Source of the DNA: Merdimonas sp963929015
GTDB taxonomy: Bacteria; Bacillota; Clostridia; Lachnospirales; Lachnospiraceae
Length of the DNA: 64,000 bases
Reading direction: 5' to 3'
Assembly: GCF_963929015.1 (NCBI RefSeq)
Contig: NZ_CAWVHE010000003.1
Span: forward strand, 372,001-436,000
The stretch's first letter is position 1; every line of letters begins with the position of its first letter. Below are positions 50,420 through 58,703 of the stretch, piece after piece. Below the pieces are notes generated by a model, which saw only the letters and a list, made by a program, of their open reading frames with translations, ran no database searches and was not told the DNA's origin. A program made the translations under genes and the position numbers.

Positions 50420-51970
50420 TTATGAATTTAAGTCTTCTGTTACAGATTTGAGATTCAGGAAGTTGGTCAGGTAATCGCTGGTTCCTGTCTTGGCGTCTGT
50501 TCCGGACATGTTGAATCCGCCGAAGGGGTGCTGCAGGACAACGGCTGCAGTGGATTTGCGGTTGAAGTAGAGGTTTCCTACCTGGAATTCTACTTTTGCC
50601 TTCTGGATGTGCTCTCTGGTCTCGCTGTAGACAGAGCCGGTCAGGCCGTATTCTGTCTGGTTGGCGATAGCCAGGGCTTCGTCAAAGGAATCTACTTTTA
50701 CAACAGCAAGCACAGGTCCGAAGATTTCCTCATTGGCGATCCGTGCGTCTTTGTCCACATCACGGATTACGGTCGGGTCAATGTAGAAGCCTTCGGCGTC
50801 GCTGTAGGTTCCGCCGTAGACGATCTTGCCTTCTTTGCGGCCTACTTCTATGTAGCCGGTGATGCTGTCATATGCTGCCTGGTTGATGACAGGACCCATA
50901 GGAGCGTTGCTTGCGCCGCTTCCCTGATGTTCTTTTAAGTCTTTGGCGCATTTTACGACTTCTTCTACAAATTCATCATAGACATCGCTCATTACTAATG
51001 CGCGGGAGCATGCGGAGCATTTCTGTCCCTGGAAGGTAAATGCAGAGCTTGCCACACCTGCGGCTGCTTTTTTGATGTTTGCAGTGGAGTCAACGATGAT
51101 AGCGTTCTTTCCGCCCATCTCTGCAACCACGCGCTTCAGCCAGATCTGGCCGTCAGCTACTTTGGCTGCTTTTTCGTTAATCCTGCATCCTACGGCTTTG
51201 GAACCGGTGAAGTTGATAAAACGGGTGCGAGGATGCTCTACAATATAATCGCCGATCTCTGAGCCGGAGCCGGGGATGTAGTTGATGGTTCCTGCCGGGA
51301 ATCCTGCTTTCAGGCAGAGTTCAACGAATTTGTATGCTACGATCGGTGTATCAGAAGACGGTTTGCAGATCACGCTGTTGCCGGTAACCAGAGCGGCAGT
51401 GACCATGCCTCCGCAGATAGACAGCGGGAAGTTCCACGGCGGGATGATAGCGCCTACACCGATGGGGATGTAGATACATTTGGTCAGTTCATCGGTAGGA
51501 ACCAGTTCCAGTCCTTTGTCCAGGTTGGCCATATGCATAGCGTAGGAGTTAAAGAAGTCCAGCGCTTCGCAGAGTTCTCCGTCTGCTTCGCCCCAGTTCT
51601 TGCCGCTTTCTTCCACATTCCATGCGTCCAGGATGAAACGGTTTTCTTCGATCAGTCTGGTCAGGCGGCGCAGGCACCGGATCCGTTCTTCAGCCGGTGT
51701 GCGGCTCCAGGTTTTAAAAGCTTCATCTGCAGTCTGGATCGCTTTATCTGCAAGCTCGCGGCTGCAGGAGCATGCATATCCAAGGACTTCTTTTGTAGCG
51801 GGAGAAATAGAAGTGATTTTTTTCTCGGTCTCAATCTTTTCACCGCCGATGATCAGAGGATAAGTTTTTCCTTTTTCTGCATTTACCTGCTGGAAAGCTT
51901 CTTCCAGTTTCCGCCGGTTTTCTTCTACAGAAAAATCAAGTTCCACTGCATTTTTAAATCCTTTTATCAT
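50420..51970 (-). CDS. pruA: 1-pyrroline-5-carboxylate / L-glutamate gamma-semialdehyde dehydrogenase
   Basis: NAD-dependent aldehyde dehydrogenase of 516 residues, of the RocA/PruA type. The catalytic Cys lies in FQGQKCSACSRALV (about 322), the general-base Glu in VVAEMGGKNAIIVDS, and the substrate region IPIGVGAIIPPWNFPLSI matches P5C dehydrogenases. PFGGFNMSGTDAKTGTSDYL near the end is diagnostic. The ATG at 51970 has AGGAGG nine bases upstream. A two-codon ATG-CAA-TGA overlaps the start. No proline dehydrogenase is nearby, so it may draw P5C from ornithine or arginine. Confidence 0.94.
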   Translation of the reverse strand: MIKGFKNAVELDFSVEENRRKLEEAFQQVNAEKGKTYPLIIGGEKIETEKKITSISPATKEVLGYACSCSRELADKAIQTADEAFKTWSRTPAEERIRCLRRLTRLIEENRFILDAWNVEESGKNWGEADGELCEALDFFNSYAMHMANLDKGLELVPTDELTKCIYIPIGVGAIIPPWNFPLSICGGMVTAALVTGNSVICKPSSDTPIVAYKFVELCLKAGFPAGTINYIPGSGSEIGDYIVEHPRTRFINFTGSKAVGCRINEKAAKVADGQIWLKRVVAEMGGKNAIIVDSTANIKKAAAGVASSAFTFQGQKCSACSRALVMSDVYDEFVEEVVKCAKDLKEHQGSGASNAPMGPVINQAAYDSITGYIEVGRKEGKIVYGGTYSDAEGFYIDPTVIRDVDKDARIANEEIFGPVLAVVKVDSFDEALAIANQTEYGLTGSVYSETREHIQKAKVEFQVGNLYFNRKSTAAVVLQHPFGGFNMSGTDAKTGTSDYLTNFLNLKSVTEDLNS

Positions 51971-52041
51971 TGCATTGTACCTCCTAAATAAAATCTCAAA
52001 ACGAATCCTAGCAGGGGGGATCCTGATAGACGTCTGAACCA

Positions 52042-52070
52042 AGTATAGCAAAAAAGTTGCTTTAACACAA
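52042..52070 (-). promoter_or_regulatory. pruA promoter
   Basis: Leftward TTGTGT (complement of 52065-52070), 17 bases, TATACT (complement of 52042-52047). The leader is about 65 bases. Confidence 0.65.
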
Positions 52071-52077
52071 TAAAAAT

Positions 52078-52965
52078 TTAAAATCTTAAAGTTGTGCCGG
52101 AATCTTTGATCTGTGACAGGAACTTTTCCGCGATCGGAGAGAAGACCTGATATTTCTTCCATATAAGATACATTTTGTTCTCAAGTGGCGGATCAAACGG
52201 AAGAAAAACGAGATCACTCTCAGAACTGGTATTGATCAGGTGGTCAAGGGTAAGCAGAACCCCCAGTCCTTCCCTGGCAAAAATGGATCCATTGTAAGAT
52301 AATTGGAAAAATCCTTCTGGTTTCAGGTCTTTTATTTTGGAACCGGCCCATCTGGGGATATCCGCATTCCACGATTGTTCAGAAACAAACAGGGGTAAGC
52401 CGATCAGATCGTCTACGCAGACTGTTTCTTTGGATGTAAGCGGATGGCCCTTTGGTACGATTGCTCCCCATTTGTCCGTTTCCGGGAATTCCAGTACATT
52501 GTATTTCTTGTAGTCCGGAGTTTCTACAATGACTGCAAAATCAAGGAGACCTTTATCGAGACGTTCTATGACCTGCTCTGTCCCGCCGCTTGTGATATGG
52601 TAATGCAGGTTCGGATATTTCCTTTTGAACCGTTTTATTTCCTGCGCGAGAAAACGGATCTGATAACTTTCCGCAAGCCCAAAATACAGATTGCCGCCAG
52701 TTACATCATCCATGGAGGAAAATTCATTTGTGATTTTGTCCGCCATATCCAGTAAATCTTCTGCCCGCTTGCGTAGAAGCCGGCCTTCTTCGGTAAGTTC
52801 CATATGAAAGGCATGCCGGAGAAACAGTGTTTTCCCCAGTTCTTCCTCAAGCGCTTTTAATTGCTTTGACAGGGTCGGCTGCGTCACATGAAGAATCTGT
52901 GCAGCTTTTGTCATATTTTCTTCTCTCGCCACTGCCAGAAAATATCGTAATGCTCTTAAATCCAT
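52078..52965 (-). CDS. LysR-family transcriptional regulator
   Basis: Regulator of 295 residues. The N-terminal helix-turn-helix is MDLRALRYFLAVAREENMTK then AAQILHVTQPTLSKQLKALE, and the LysR substrate domain follows from about 92. The ATG at 52965 is eight bases from GGAG; 52971 is closer to it and less likely. It is divergent from the alpha/beta hydrolase gene (149 bases) and tandem with pruA, so it may act on either. Confidence 0.92.
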   Translation of the reverse strand: MDLRALRYFLAVAREENMTKAAQILHVTQPTLSKQLKALEEELGKTLFLRHAFHMELTEEGRLLRKRAEDLLDMADKITNEFSSMDDVTGGNLYFGLAESYQIRFLAQEIKRFKRKYPNLHYHITSGGTEQVIERLDKGLLDFAVIVETPDYKKYNVLEFPETDKWGAIVPKGHPLTSKETVCVDDLIGLPLFVSEQSWNADIPRWAGSKIKDLKPEGFFQLSYNGSIFAREGLGVLLTLDHLINTSSESDLVFLPFDPPLENKMYLIWKKYQVFSPIAEKFLSQIKDSGTTLRF

Positions 52966-53114
52966 TTCCATCTCTCCGTTCAAAAGATATTCTAAAAAGG
53001 AATAATATGATATAAATTATAACTATTAGCAACTAGAAGTGTCAAATGTTATCATGAAATTATCAATTGGACATTTTGAACGGAAACAGAACAACGAAAG
53101 AGAGGAATGGTAAG

Positions 53115-54113
53115 ATGTTGAAAGCAGAAGAACTTAAGCTGGTGACAGAATGGGATAAAACCTTTGCCAAAAGTGAAAAAGTAGAGCACAGGAAAGTGAC
53201 TTTTGTGAATCGTTATGGAATTACCCTTGCGGCAGATTTGTATGTGCCTAAAAATGCGGCGGGCAAACTTCCTGCTATTGCTGTGTGCGGGCCGTTCGGC
53301 GCAGTGAAAGAACAGTGTTCCGGACTGTACGCACAGACCATGGCAGAACGCGGTTTTCTGACGATTGCCTTCGACCCGTCCTTTACCGGTGAAAGCGGCG
53401 GTACACCAAGATATATGGCGTCTCCCGACATTAACACCGAAGATTTTCAGGCAGCCGTTGATTTCCTTTCTATACAGGACAATGTGGATGCAGATAGAAT
53501 CGGCATCATTGGTATCTGTGGCTGGGGCGGATTTGCGCTCAACACCGCCGCTCTTGATACCCGGATCAAAGCTACGGTTGTTTCCACTATGTATGATATG
53601 ACGCGGGTGGCGGCAAACGGCTATTTTGACGCAGACGACTCGGAGGAAGCAAGATATGAGACAAAAAAAGCACTCAACGCCGCCAGAACCGAGGCGTACA
53701 GAACGGGCGAATACCTAAGAGCCGGAGGATGTCTGCCTCTTCCTGTTCCGGAGGATGCCCCCTTCTTTGTCAAAGATTACAGCGAATATTATAAAGGAAG
53801 AGCCTATCACGCGCGGTCGCTGAACTCCAACGACGGCTGGAATACGATCGGACAAATGTCCTTTATGAACCAGCCTATCCTAAAATACAGTAACGAGATC
53901 CGCAGCGCCGTTCTTGTGATGCACGGCGAAAAGGCGCACAGTTTTTACTTTGGAAAAGATGCTTTTGATGCAATGGTCCGGGACAGCAAGTATACCGGCA
54001 ACAAGGAGTTTCTTGCCATCCCTGACGCCGTACACACAGACCTTTATGACAATCTCGATGTGATCCCCTTTGATAAGATGCAGAAGTTCTTTGAGGAAAA
54101 CATGTTGTTGTAG
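53115..54113 (+). CDS. Alpha/beta hydrolase (dienelactone hydrolase-like)
   Basis: Cytoplasmic hydrolase of 332 residues. The fold is shown by LAADLYVPKNAAGKLPAIAV, RGFLTIAFDPSFTGESGG and the nucleophile-elbow region RIGIIGICGWGGFALNTAAL. That elbow has Cys where Ser is common, as in dienelactone hydrolases. The late Asp/His region is IPDAVHTDLYD. Related proteins such as YcjY have no firm substrate. The divergent LysR gene probably regulates it. An upstream ATG at 53067 is less likely. Confidence 0.82.
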   Translation: MLKAEELKLVTEWDKTFAKSEKVEHRKVTFVNRYGITLAADLYVPKNAAGKLPAIAVCGPFGAVKEQCSGLYAQTMAERGFLTIAFDPSFTGESGGTPRYMASPDINTEDFQAAVDFLSIQDNVDADRIGIIGICGWGGFALNTAALDTRIKATVVSTMYDMTRVAANGYFDADDSEEARYETKKALNAARTEAYRTGEYLRAGGCLPLPVPEDAPFFVKDYSEYYKGRAYHARSLNSNDGWNTIGQMSFMNQPILKYSNEIRSAVLVMHGEKAHSFYFGKDAFDAMVRDSKYTGNKEFLAIPDAVHTDLYDNLDVIPFDKMQKFFEENMLL

Positions 54114-54136
54114 TTGAACTGGATGGGATTTTGAAG

Positions 54137-54177
54137 AAAATGGTCAGTCACCTGAATAGGCGACTGGCCATTTTTTT
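54137..54177 (+). terminator. Terminator after the hydrolase gene
   Basis: Stem TGGTCAGTC / GACTGGCCA with one G-U pair and a run of seven Ts. Confidence 0.9.
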
Positions 54178-54299
54178 ATTTCATGGGAAATTGCTTTCCC
54201 ATGAAATAAAAACGCTCCGCAAGGATCGCACTGCGGCGGAATGGAAAATGTCGCTTATGCGACCCTCCGCAGGCGGAGAATCCTGCAAAGCAGGATTCT
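54178..54299 (+). repeat. Block of five consecutive hairpins, no gene
   Basis: In order: ATTTCATGGGAAA/TTTCCCATGAAAT (13 bp, loop TTGC); CCGCA/TGCGG; TCGC-TTAT-GCGA; CTCCG/CGGAG; GAATCCTGC-AAA-GCAGGATTC. The last nearly equals the hairpin at the IS right end (20360-20384). It could be an IS remnant, a BIME-like mosaic or a folded RNA. The rest of 54114-54420 holds only the terminator and the tag promoter. Confidence 0.6.
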
Positions 54300-54343
54300 T
54301 TCTTATGCTAGAAATAGGAGTATCTGTTTTTCTAAGTTTTTGC

Positions 54344-54349
54344 TATAAT
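54344..54349 (+). promoter_or_regulatory. Extended -10 before tag
   Basis: TGC-TATAAT, an extended -10; no clear -35 lies 17 bases upstream. Confidence 0.45.
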
Positions 54350-54420
54350 AGGGGAAAGGCTTTTAGAGCCGGAAAAAGTTGGAATCCTTATCAAAGAGTA
54401 GAAGTCAGGAGGGGAGAAAG

Positions 54421-55020
54421 ATGGACAGATGTCCCTGGTGTACCTGCAATGAAAAAATGATCCGTTACCATGATGAAGAATGGGGCGTTCCGGTGTATGA
54501 CGACCAGAAACAGTTTGAGTTTCTTATGATGGAGGTCATGCAGTGCGGACTAAACTGGAACATGATGATCCAGAAAAGAGAAATTTTCCGGGAGTGTTTT
54601 GACCGGTTTGATTACAATAAAGTAGCCGAATACCAGGAAACAGAGATAGAAAGGATCCTGAACACAGAAGGAATGATCCGTTCCAGAAGAAAAATTGAAG
54701 CCGTGATCCACAATGCCAGGTGCTTTCAGAAGATCCGGGAAGAATTTGGATCTTTCAGCGACTATATCTGGGGATTTACCGGAGGAAAAACCTATCTCTA
54801 TACCGGACATCAGAAAGGAGAGATCCCTGCAAGAAACGGGTTGTCAGACCGGATCAGCAAGGATCTGAAAAAAAGAGGCCTGAAATACATGGGATCGATC
54901 ACTGTATATTCCCATCTACAGGCCTGCGGCATCATCAACGATCATCTGGAAACCTGCGGGCGGTACCGGGAACTTCTGGCTGTTACCGATGCGGTAAAGA
55001 AGCGAAGAGACAAGGAGTGA
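54421..55020 (+). CDS. tag: DNA-3-methyladenine glycosylase I
   Basis: Base-excision repair enzyme of 199 residues that removes 3-methyladenine. MDRCPWCTCNEKMIRYHDEE with the Cys/His zinc ligands, EWGVPVYDDQKQFEFLMMEV, NWNMMIQKRE and the C-terminal ACGIINDHLETCGRY zinc ligands are all Tag features. Start ATG at 54421 sits behind AGGAGGGGAG. Next gene starts 6 bases after the stop. Confidence 0.95.
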   Translation: MDRCPWCTCNEKMIRYHDEEWGVPVYDDQKQFEFLMMEVMQCGLNWNMMIQKREIFRECFDRFDYNKVAEYQETEIERILNTEGMIRSRRKIEAVIHNARCFQKIREEFGSFSDYIWGFTGGKTYLYTGHQKGEIPARNGLSDRISKDLKKRGLKYMGSITVYSHLQACGIINDHLETCGRYRELLAVTDAVKKRRDKE

Positions 55021-55025
55021 GGAAT

Positions 55026-55532
55026 ATGAAAGTAGAATTAAGAAAATGGACGATGGACGACTGTGCAAGAATGGCTGAGATCTGCACTTTGCTGGATCGG
55101 TCTTATCTGTCGGATCAGCTTCCTGATCCCTATACAGAAGACAGCGCGGCCTGGTGGATCAATATGGCGCTGGAAAAAGAAGGAAAGGAAGGAGTCTTCC
55201 GTGCGATCCTGGCAGATGGAATGGTGGTAGGAAACATTTCCGTAGAACGGAAACAGGATGTATACCGGCAGGATGCGGAGATAGGATATTTCCTGCTGAC
55301 AGAACGCTGGTCAAAAGGAATCATGACAGAGGCTGTGCGAAAGATCTGTCAGGAAGCATTTGAACAGCTGGATATTATCCGTATCACAGGACTGGTGTAT
55401 GCTCCTAATATTGCTTCCCGGAGAGTATTGGAAAAGAACGGATTTGAACTGGAAGGGGTGCTGAAAAACGGAGTTCTGAAGAATGGAGCCGTTTATGATC
55501 TGTGCATTTACGGGAAACAGAAGGATCGGTGA
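55026..55532 (+). CDS. GNAT-family acetyltransferase (RimJ/RimL-like)
   Basis: Acetyltransferase of 168 residues with motif A as LLTERWSKGIMTEAVRKICQ and motif B as VYAPNIASRRVLEKNGFELE. AEIGYFLLTERW resembles ribosomal-protein acetyltransferases. A much longer open frame reaching into tag is not coding; the ATG at 55026 follows AAGGAGTGAGGA. Probably co-transcribed with tag. Confidence 0.88.
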   Translation: MKVELRKWTMDDCARMAEICTLLDRSYLSDQLPDPYTEDSAAWWINMALEKEGKEGVFRAILADGMVVGNISVERKQDVYRQDAEIGYFLLTERWSKGIMTEAVRKICQEAFEQLDIIRITGLVYAPNIASRRVLEKNGFELEGVLKNGVLKNGAVYDLCIYGKQKDR

Positions 55533-55553
55533 ACTTTGCCATAAAAAGAAGGC

Positions 55554-55690
55554 TTGTAAAGACAAGCCCTCTTGTGTATAATCAAGGTAAGGAAAGTGTC
55601 AGATACAAAATCTGATACCCTCTGAATTTGTAAAACTATTAAGAATAGCATCCAAACTTTTCGAGGGGTTGGGATGCTATTTCTTATTAT
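55554..55690 (+). ncRNA. Candidate antisense antitoxin RNA of a type I toxin locus
   Basis: A rightward promoter, TTGTAA (55554-55559), 17 bases, TATAAT (55577-55582), would start an RNA near 55589. No ORF with RBS follows. It contains a TCAGAT/ATCTGA hairpin and ends at the AATAGCATCC / GGATGCTATT hairpin (55643-55681) with a T-rich tail. The RNA would run against the 3' end of the toxin gene, as RatA does against txpA. Confidence 0.5.
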
Positions 55691-55766
55691 GTCGGTTCTC
55701 TAAGTAAGTCAGTGCCGCAAAGATTACGAGAAATAAGGTTAAAATTTCCATCGTATTCATGGGCAT
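55677..55766 (-). CDS. Small holin-like toxin (TxpA/BsrG-type), too short for ORF calling
   Basis: Leftward ORF of 29 residues, from the ATG at 55766 or 27 from 55760. It reads MPMNTMEILTLFLVIFAALT, then YLENRHNKK: one membrane helix with a charged, lysine-ending tail, the pattern of the putative holin-like toxins of type I systems. RBS GGAGAGGG lies upstream. An extended -10 (TGT-TATAAT, complement of 55828-55836) would drive it. The stop lies in a hairpin shared with the opposing RNA. Otherwise 55533-55961 has no gene. Confidence 0.65.
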   Translation of the reverse strand: MPMNTMEILTLFLVIFAALTYLENRHNKK

Positions 55767-55827
55767 CACCCTCTCCTTCATTGAACTCAAGGGCATTTTG
55801 AAAAATCGCATCCGTGTTTCCTGCCTG

Positions 55828-55836
55828 ATTATAACA
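55828..55836 (-). promoter_or_regulatory. Extended -10 promoter of the holin-like toxin
   Basis: Leftward TGT-TATAAT about 60 bases before the toxin start; -35 is weak. Confidence 0.5.
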
Positions 55837-55904
55837 GAGAGTTTATCACAGAAAAAAACATGAACAAGTAAGATGGAAAAAGTAAGAATTGTAAGATAAT
55901 TAGA

Positions 55905-55933
55905 TTGCCTGACCCTGATAAAAACAGTATACT
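55905..55933 (+). promoter_or_regulatory. Promoter of the 55.96-57.6 kb gene run
   Basis: TTGCCT, 17 bases, TATACT, followed by AAGGAGGAG at 55947 before the truncated hydrolase. Confidence 0.55.
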
Positions 55934-55961
55934 GAATTTATGAGCAAGGAGGAGACCCACT

Positions 55962-56057
55962 ATGACAGAGGCGACTCTATTTATGGATCATTTTTATATT
56001 CTGGATGACGGGCGGGTGCGGCAGTTCCTGATCGCCGGAGAACGAGGAGGATTATAA
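55962..56057 (+). pseudogene. Truncated N terminus of an MBL-fold metallo-hydrolase
   Basis: A 31-residue ORF, MTEATLFMDHFYILDDGRVR then QFLIAGERGGL, with strong promoter and RBS. The first 28 residues read like the start of the metallo-beta-lactamase-fold hydrolases common in clostridia, which would continue into LLIDTG and HxHxDH. Those parts are missing and the frame stops at 56057, where the next gene starts (TAATG). It now serves at most as a leader peptide. Confidence 0.55.
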
Positions 56058-56272
56058 TGGGTATGGACGAGAAGGCAAGACTGGATGCGTTTGAAAAAAT
56101 GTTGCATGCGATCCGGGAAAATTATCAGAATACGGATCAGAAAATGAAACGTCTGAAAGAAGAGGGAAAAGAAAAAACTGCGACTTACCGTCAGCTTATA
56201 GGAAATAAAATGCAATATCAGAATATGCTCTCTTTGTATCAGATATACGGATTGACAGACGAGGGAGAATGA
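56057..56272 (+). CDS. Small coiled-coil hypothetical protein
   Basis: A 71-residue, highly charged helical protein (DAFEKMLHAIRENYQNTDQK then MKRLKEEGKEKTATYRQLIG). Similar short proteins recur in Lachnospiraceae, with no known role that I can state. AGGAGG is six bases from the ATG. It overlaps the truncated hydrolase by one base and the NTPase gene at its end, so it is translated as part of a coupled series. Confidence 0.7.
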   Translation: MGMDEKARLDAFEKMLHAIRENYQNTDQKMKRLKEEGKEKTATYRQLIGNKMQYQNMLSLYQIYGLTDEGE

Positions 56273-56274
56273 TC

Positions 56275-56781
56275 ATGAAGAAAGTGATGGTGATCGGATG
56301 TCCCGGAGCGGGAAAGAGCACTTTTGCCAGAAAGCTTCAGGAACTGACAGGGCTTCCGCTGTATTATCTGGATATGATCTGGCATAAACCGGATCGCACT
56401 AACATTTCCAGAGAAGAATTTGACCGGTGTATCCGTGAGATTGTCAGCCAGGATGCCTGGATTATCGATGGTAATTACAACCGGACGCTGGAACTGCGGA
56501 TGCGGGAATGTGACACCGTGTTTTTTTTGGATTATCCGCTGGAGGTCTGCCTGGAAGGGGCAGCTTCCCGCGTCGGAAAGGAACGGGTGGACATTCCCTG
56601 GAAGGAAGAAGAATTTGACAAAGAGTTCCGGCAGTGGATTCTGGATTTTCCGAAAGATCAGCTGCCGGAAATCTATGCGCTGCTGGAGAAATACAGGGGC
56701 TGCCGGGACATCCACATTTTTCGGAGCCGGGACGAGGCAGAAGAGTATCTGGAGAGAAAAAGAAAAAGGAAAATGGGATAA
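56275..56781 (+). CDS. P-loop NTPase, adenylate kinase / FlaR-like (topology modulation family)
   Basis: Small nucleoside-phosphate kinase-like protein of 168 residues. The Walker A loop is VIGCPGAGKSTFARKLQ (about 8-24), then the family stretch LPLYYLDMIWHKPDRTN, WIIDGNYNRTLELRMRECDT and FFLDYPLEVCLEGA. A lysine/arginine-rich tail ends the chain. ATG at 56275 is seven bases from GGAG; ATG at 56269 overlaps the previous stop and is also possible. Phosphate acceptor unknown. Confidence 0.85.
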   Translation: MKKVMVIGCPGAGKSTFARKLQELTGLPLYYLDMIWHKPDRTNISREEFDRCIREIVSQDAWIIDGNYNRTLELRMRECDTVFFLDYPLEVCLEGAASRVGKERVDIPWKEEEFDKEFRQWILDFPKDQLPEIYALLEKYRGCRDIHIFRSRDEAEEYLERKRKRKMG

Positions 56782-56783
56782 AA

Positions 56784-57597
56784 ATGGATGTTTTACAGTT
56801 ATGTAAGAGGATTGATATACAGCCTGAAGTAAAACTTCGGATAGAAAAAATACTTTCAGAGACGGATCTTGCTTTCATGGAGGATATCAGACAGGATTTT
56901 TTTGAGTATGAAAAAATGAAAAGCGTACACACCAGGCTGGAGCAGAAGCTTTCGGATGACAAAGACCATATGAAAATGCTGGCCTGCATGCTGAAGGCTG
57001 CAGCGGATTCTTATGAGATTTACCGCAGGAAGGGGATAGAGCCTTCTGTTTACACTGCTACGATGAAATGTTTTACCAGGTTTCTTAAGGAGACTTATGA
57101 GAGGACAGGAAGGTATGAATTCGACAGATATTGGTGGACGGCCCGGCAGGCCGGATGTCATGAGTTCCGGATCGGAGCTCTGGAGTATGAACGAAAGCTC
57201 TTTGATGACGGCCATGGAATAGCGGTTCATATCCCGTCAGATGCGGATTTTTCTCCGGAATCTGTGGAAAAATCATTAAAAGAAGCGAAAGTTTTTTTTC
57301 GGGAAATATGAGCCGGAGATGGCAGGATGTGAATATCGCTGTCATTCCTGGATTTTGGATCCGCAGTTAAAGAACATGCTGCCGGAGGGCTCGAATATCC
57401 GGAAGTTTCAGGAGCGATTTGAAATCTATGATCCGGGAGAACCGGGACGTGATTTCCTGGAATGGCTCTTTCAATGCCAGGATGTCCCGGAGACAGAGTA
57501 TAGGAATCTGCCGGAGAAAACATCCCTGCAAAGGAACGTAAAACAGCATATCCTGGCGGGCGGAAAGATATATATTGCCTGCGGGAGATTAAAGTAA
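56784..57597 (+). pseudogene. GNAT-like acyltransferase-domain protein split by a frameshift in a T8 tract
   Basis: Two overlapping frames make one protein of about 270 residues. The first (from ATG 56784) ends ...SLKEAKVFFREI at 57311. The second, MAGCEYRCHSWILDPQLKNM onward to IACGRLK at 57597, is the expected C-terminal domain. The break lies at eight Ts (57292-57299): with seven Ts the frame runs on as VFFGKYEPEMAGCEYRCHSW. The domain pair resembles the NAT_N / GNAT_C acyltransferase-domain family. It may be a real decay, slippage, or a read error. Confidence 0.75.
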
Positions 57598-57609
57598 GAA
57601 GGTGTGCGA

Positions 57610-58665
57610 ATGAAAAAAGAGAAAAACTGCCGGATCAGAGCCATGACAGCAGAAGATCTTGATTCGGTAGCGAAAATCTGGCTGGATACCAATGTGGAAG
57701 TCCATTCCTTTATTCCGTCAGAGTATTGGAAGGAAAATCTTGCTCTGGTAAAAGGAATGTTTTTACAGGCTGAGATGTATGTCTATGAGGAAAACGGAGA
57801 AATTCTGGGATTTATTGGACTGGATCAAAGCTATATCGCAGGGATCTTTGTAAAAAGCCAGTACAGATCTTTGGGAATCGGCAAAGCTCTGCTGGATTTT
57901 GTGAAAGAACAGAATGAAGAGCTGACACTTCATGTCTACCAGAAAAATGAAAAAGCAGTTCATTTTTATAAGCGAGAAGGATTTCGGATTCAGCGGAAAA
58001 TGACAGATAAAGATACCAGAGAAGAAGAGTATCTATTGGAGTGGTCAAAAGGATCAGGAGTGGAAGATCATGCACAGATTCTGCTTCGTACCGCTAACCT
58101 TTCGGATGCACCACGCCTTCTGGAAATCTATGCTCCTTATGTGACGGATACCGCCATTACATTTGAATATGACGTGCCTGCAGTGGAAGAATTTCGGGAA
58201 AGGATGGAAAGAACCCTGGAAAAATATCCTTACATTGTGGCTGTCAGAGACGGTCGGATCATTGGTTATGCCTATGCGTCTGCCTTTGCAGAGCGCGCTG
58301 CATATGGATGGTCCGTGGAATTGTCCATCTATGTGGATATGAAGGAACGCCACAGCGGAGCCGGGAGAAAGCTTTACGACGCACTGGAAGCGATCCTGAA
58401 GGAGATGCACATTCTGAATGTGAATGCCTGCATTGCCTGCCCGAAGGAAGAAGATGAGTATCTGGACCGGAACAGCGTGCAGTTCCATGAACATATGGGA
58501 TTTCGCCTGGCAGGTGAGTTCCATGACAGCGGTTATAAGTTTGGACGCTGGTATAACATGGTCTGGATGGAAAAAATGATCGGGGAACATACGGATCAGC
58601 CCCTGCCGGTTCTGATATTTTCACAGGTGAAAGATAAAGTTACAGGAAGAATTCTGGCAGAATAG
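57610..58665 (+). CDS. Double GNAT acetyltransferase
   Basis: Two acetyltransferase domains in 351 residues. The first (about 1-145) resembles YjaB-type GNATs (IAGIFVKSQYRSLGIGKALL; HVYQKNEKAVHFYKREGF). The second (about 155-330) resembles phosphinothricin/methionine sulfoximine acetyltransferases (YAPYVTDTAITFEYDVPAVE; LSIYVDMKERHSGAGRKLYD). A natural fusion rather than two genes, since no start or RBS lies between. ATG at 57610 follows AAGGTG. Substrates unknown. Confidence 0.88.
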   Translation: MKKEKNCRIRAMTAEDLDSVAKIWLDTNVEVHSFIPSEYWKENLALVKGMFLQAEMYVYEENGEILGFIGLDQSYIAGIFVKSQYRSLGIGKALLDFVKEQNEELTLHVYQKNEKAVHFYKREGFRIQRKMTDKDTREEEYLLEWSKGSGVEDHAQILLRTANLSDAPRLLEIYAPYVTDTAITFEYDVPAVEEFRERMERTLEKYPYIVAVRDGRIIGYAYASAFAERAAYGWSVELSIYVDMKERHSGAGRKLYDALEAILKEMHILNVNACIACPKEEDEYLDRNSVQFHEHMGFRLAGEFHDSGYKFGRWYNMVWMEKMIGEHTDQPLPVLIFSQVKDKVTGRILAE

Positions 58666-58703
58666 GATCAGGAGCATAAGTATAGAAGGAAGGGAGAAAA
58701 AGC

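Noticed and set aside
51968..51975. Regulatory upstream peptide at pruA
   Set aside because: ATG-CAA-TGA is only two codons and probably a chance overlap with the start.
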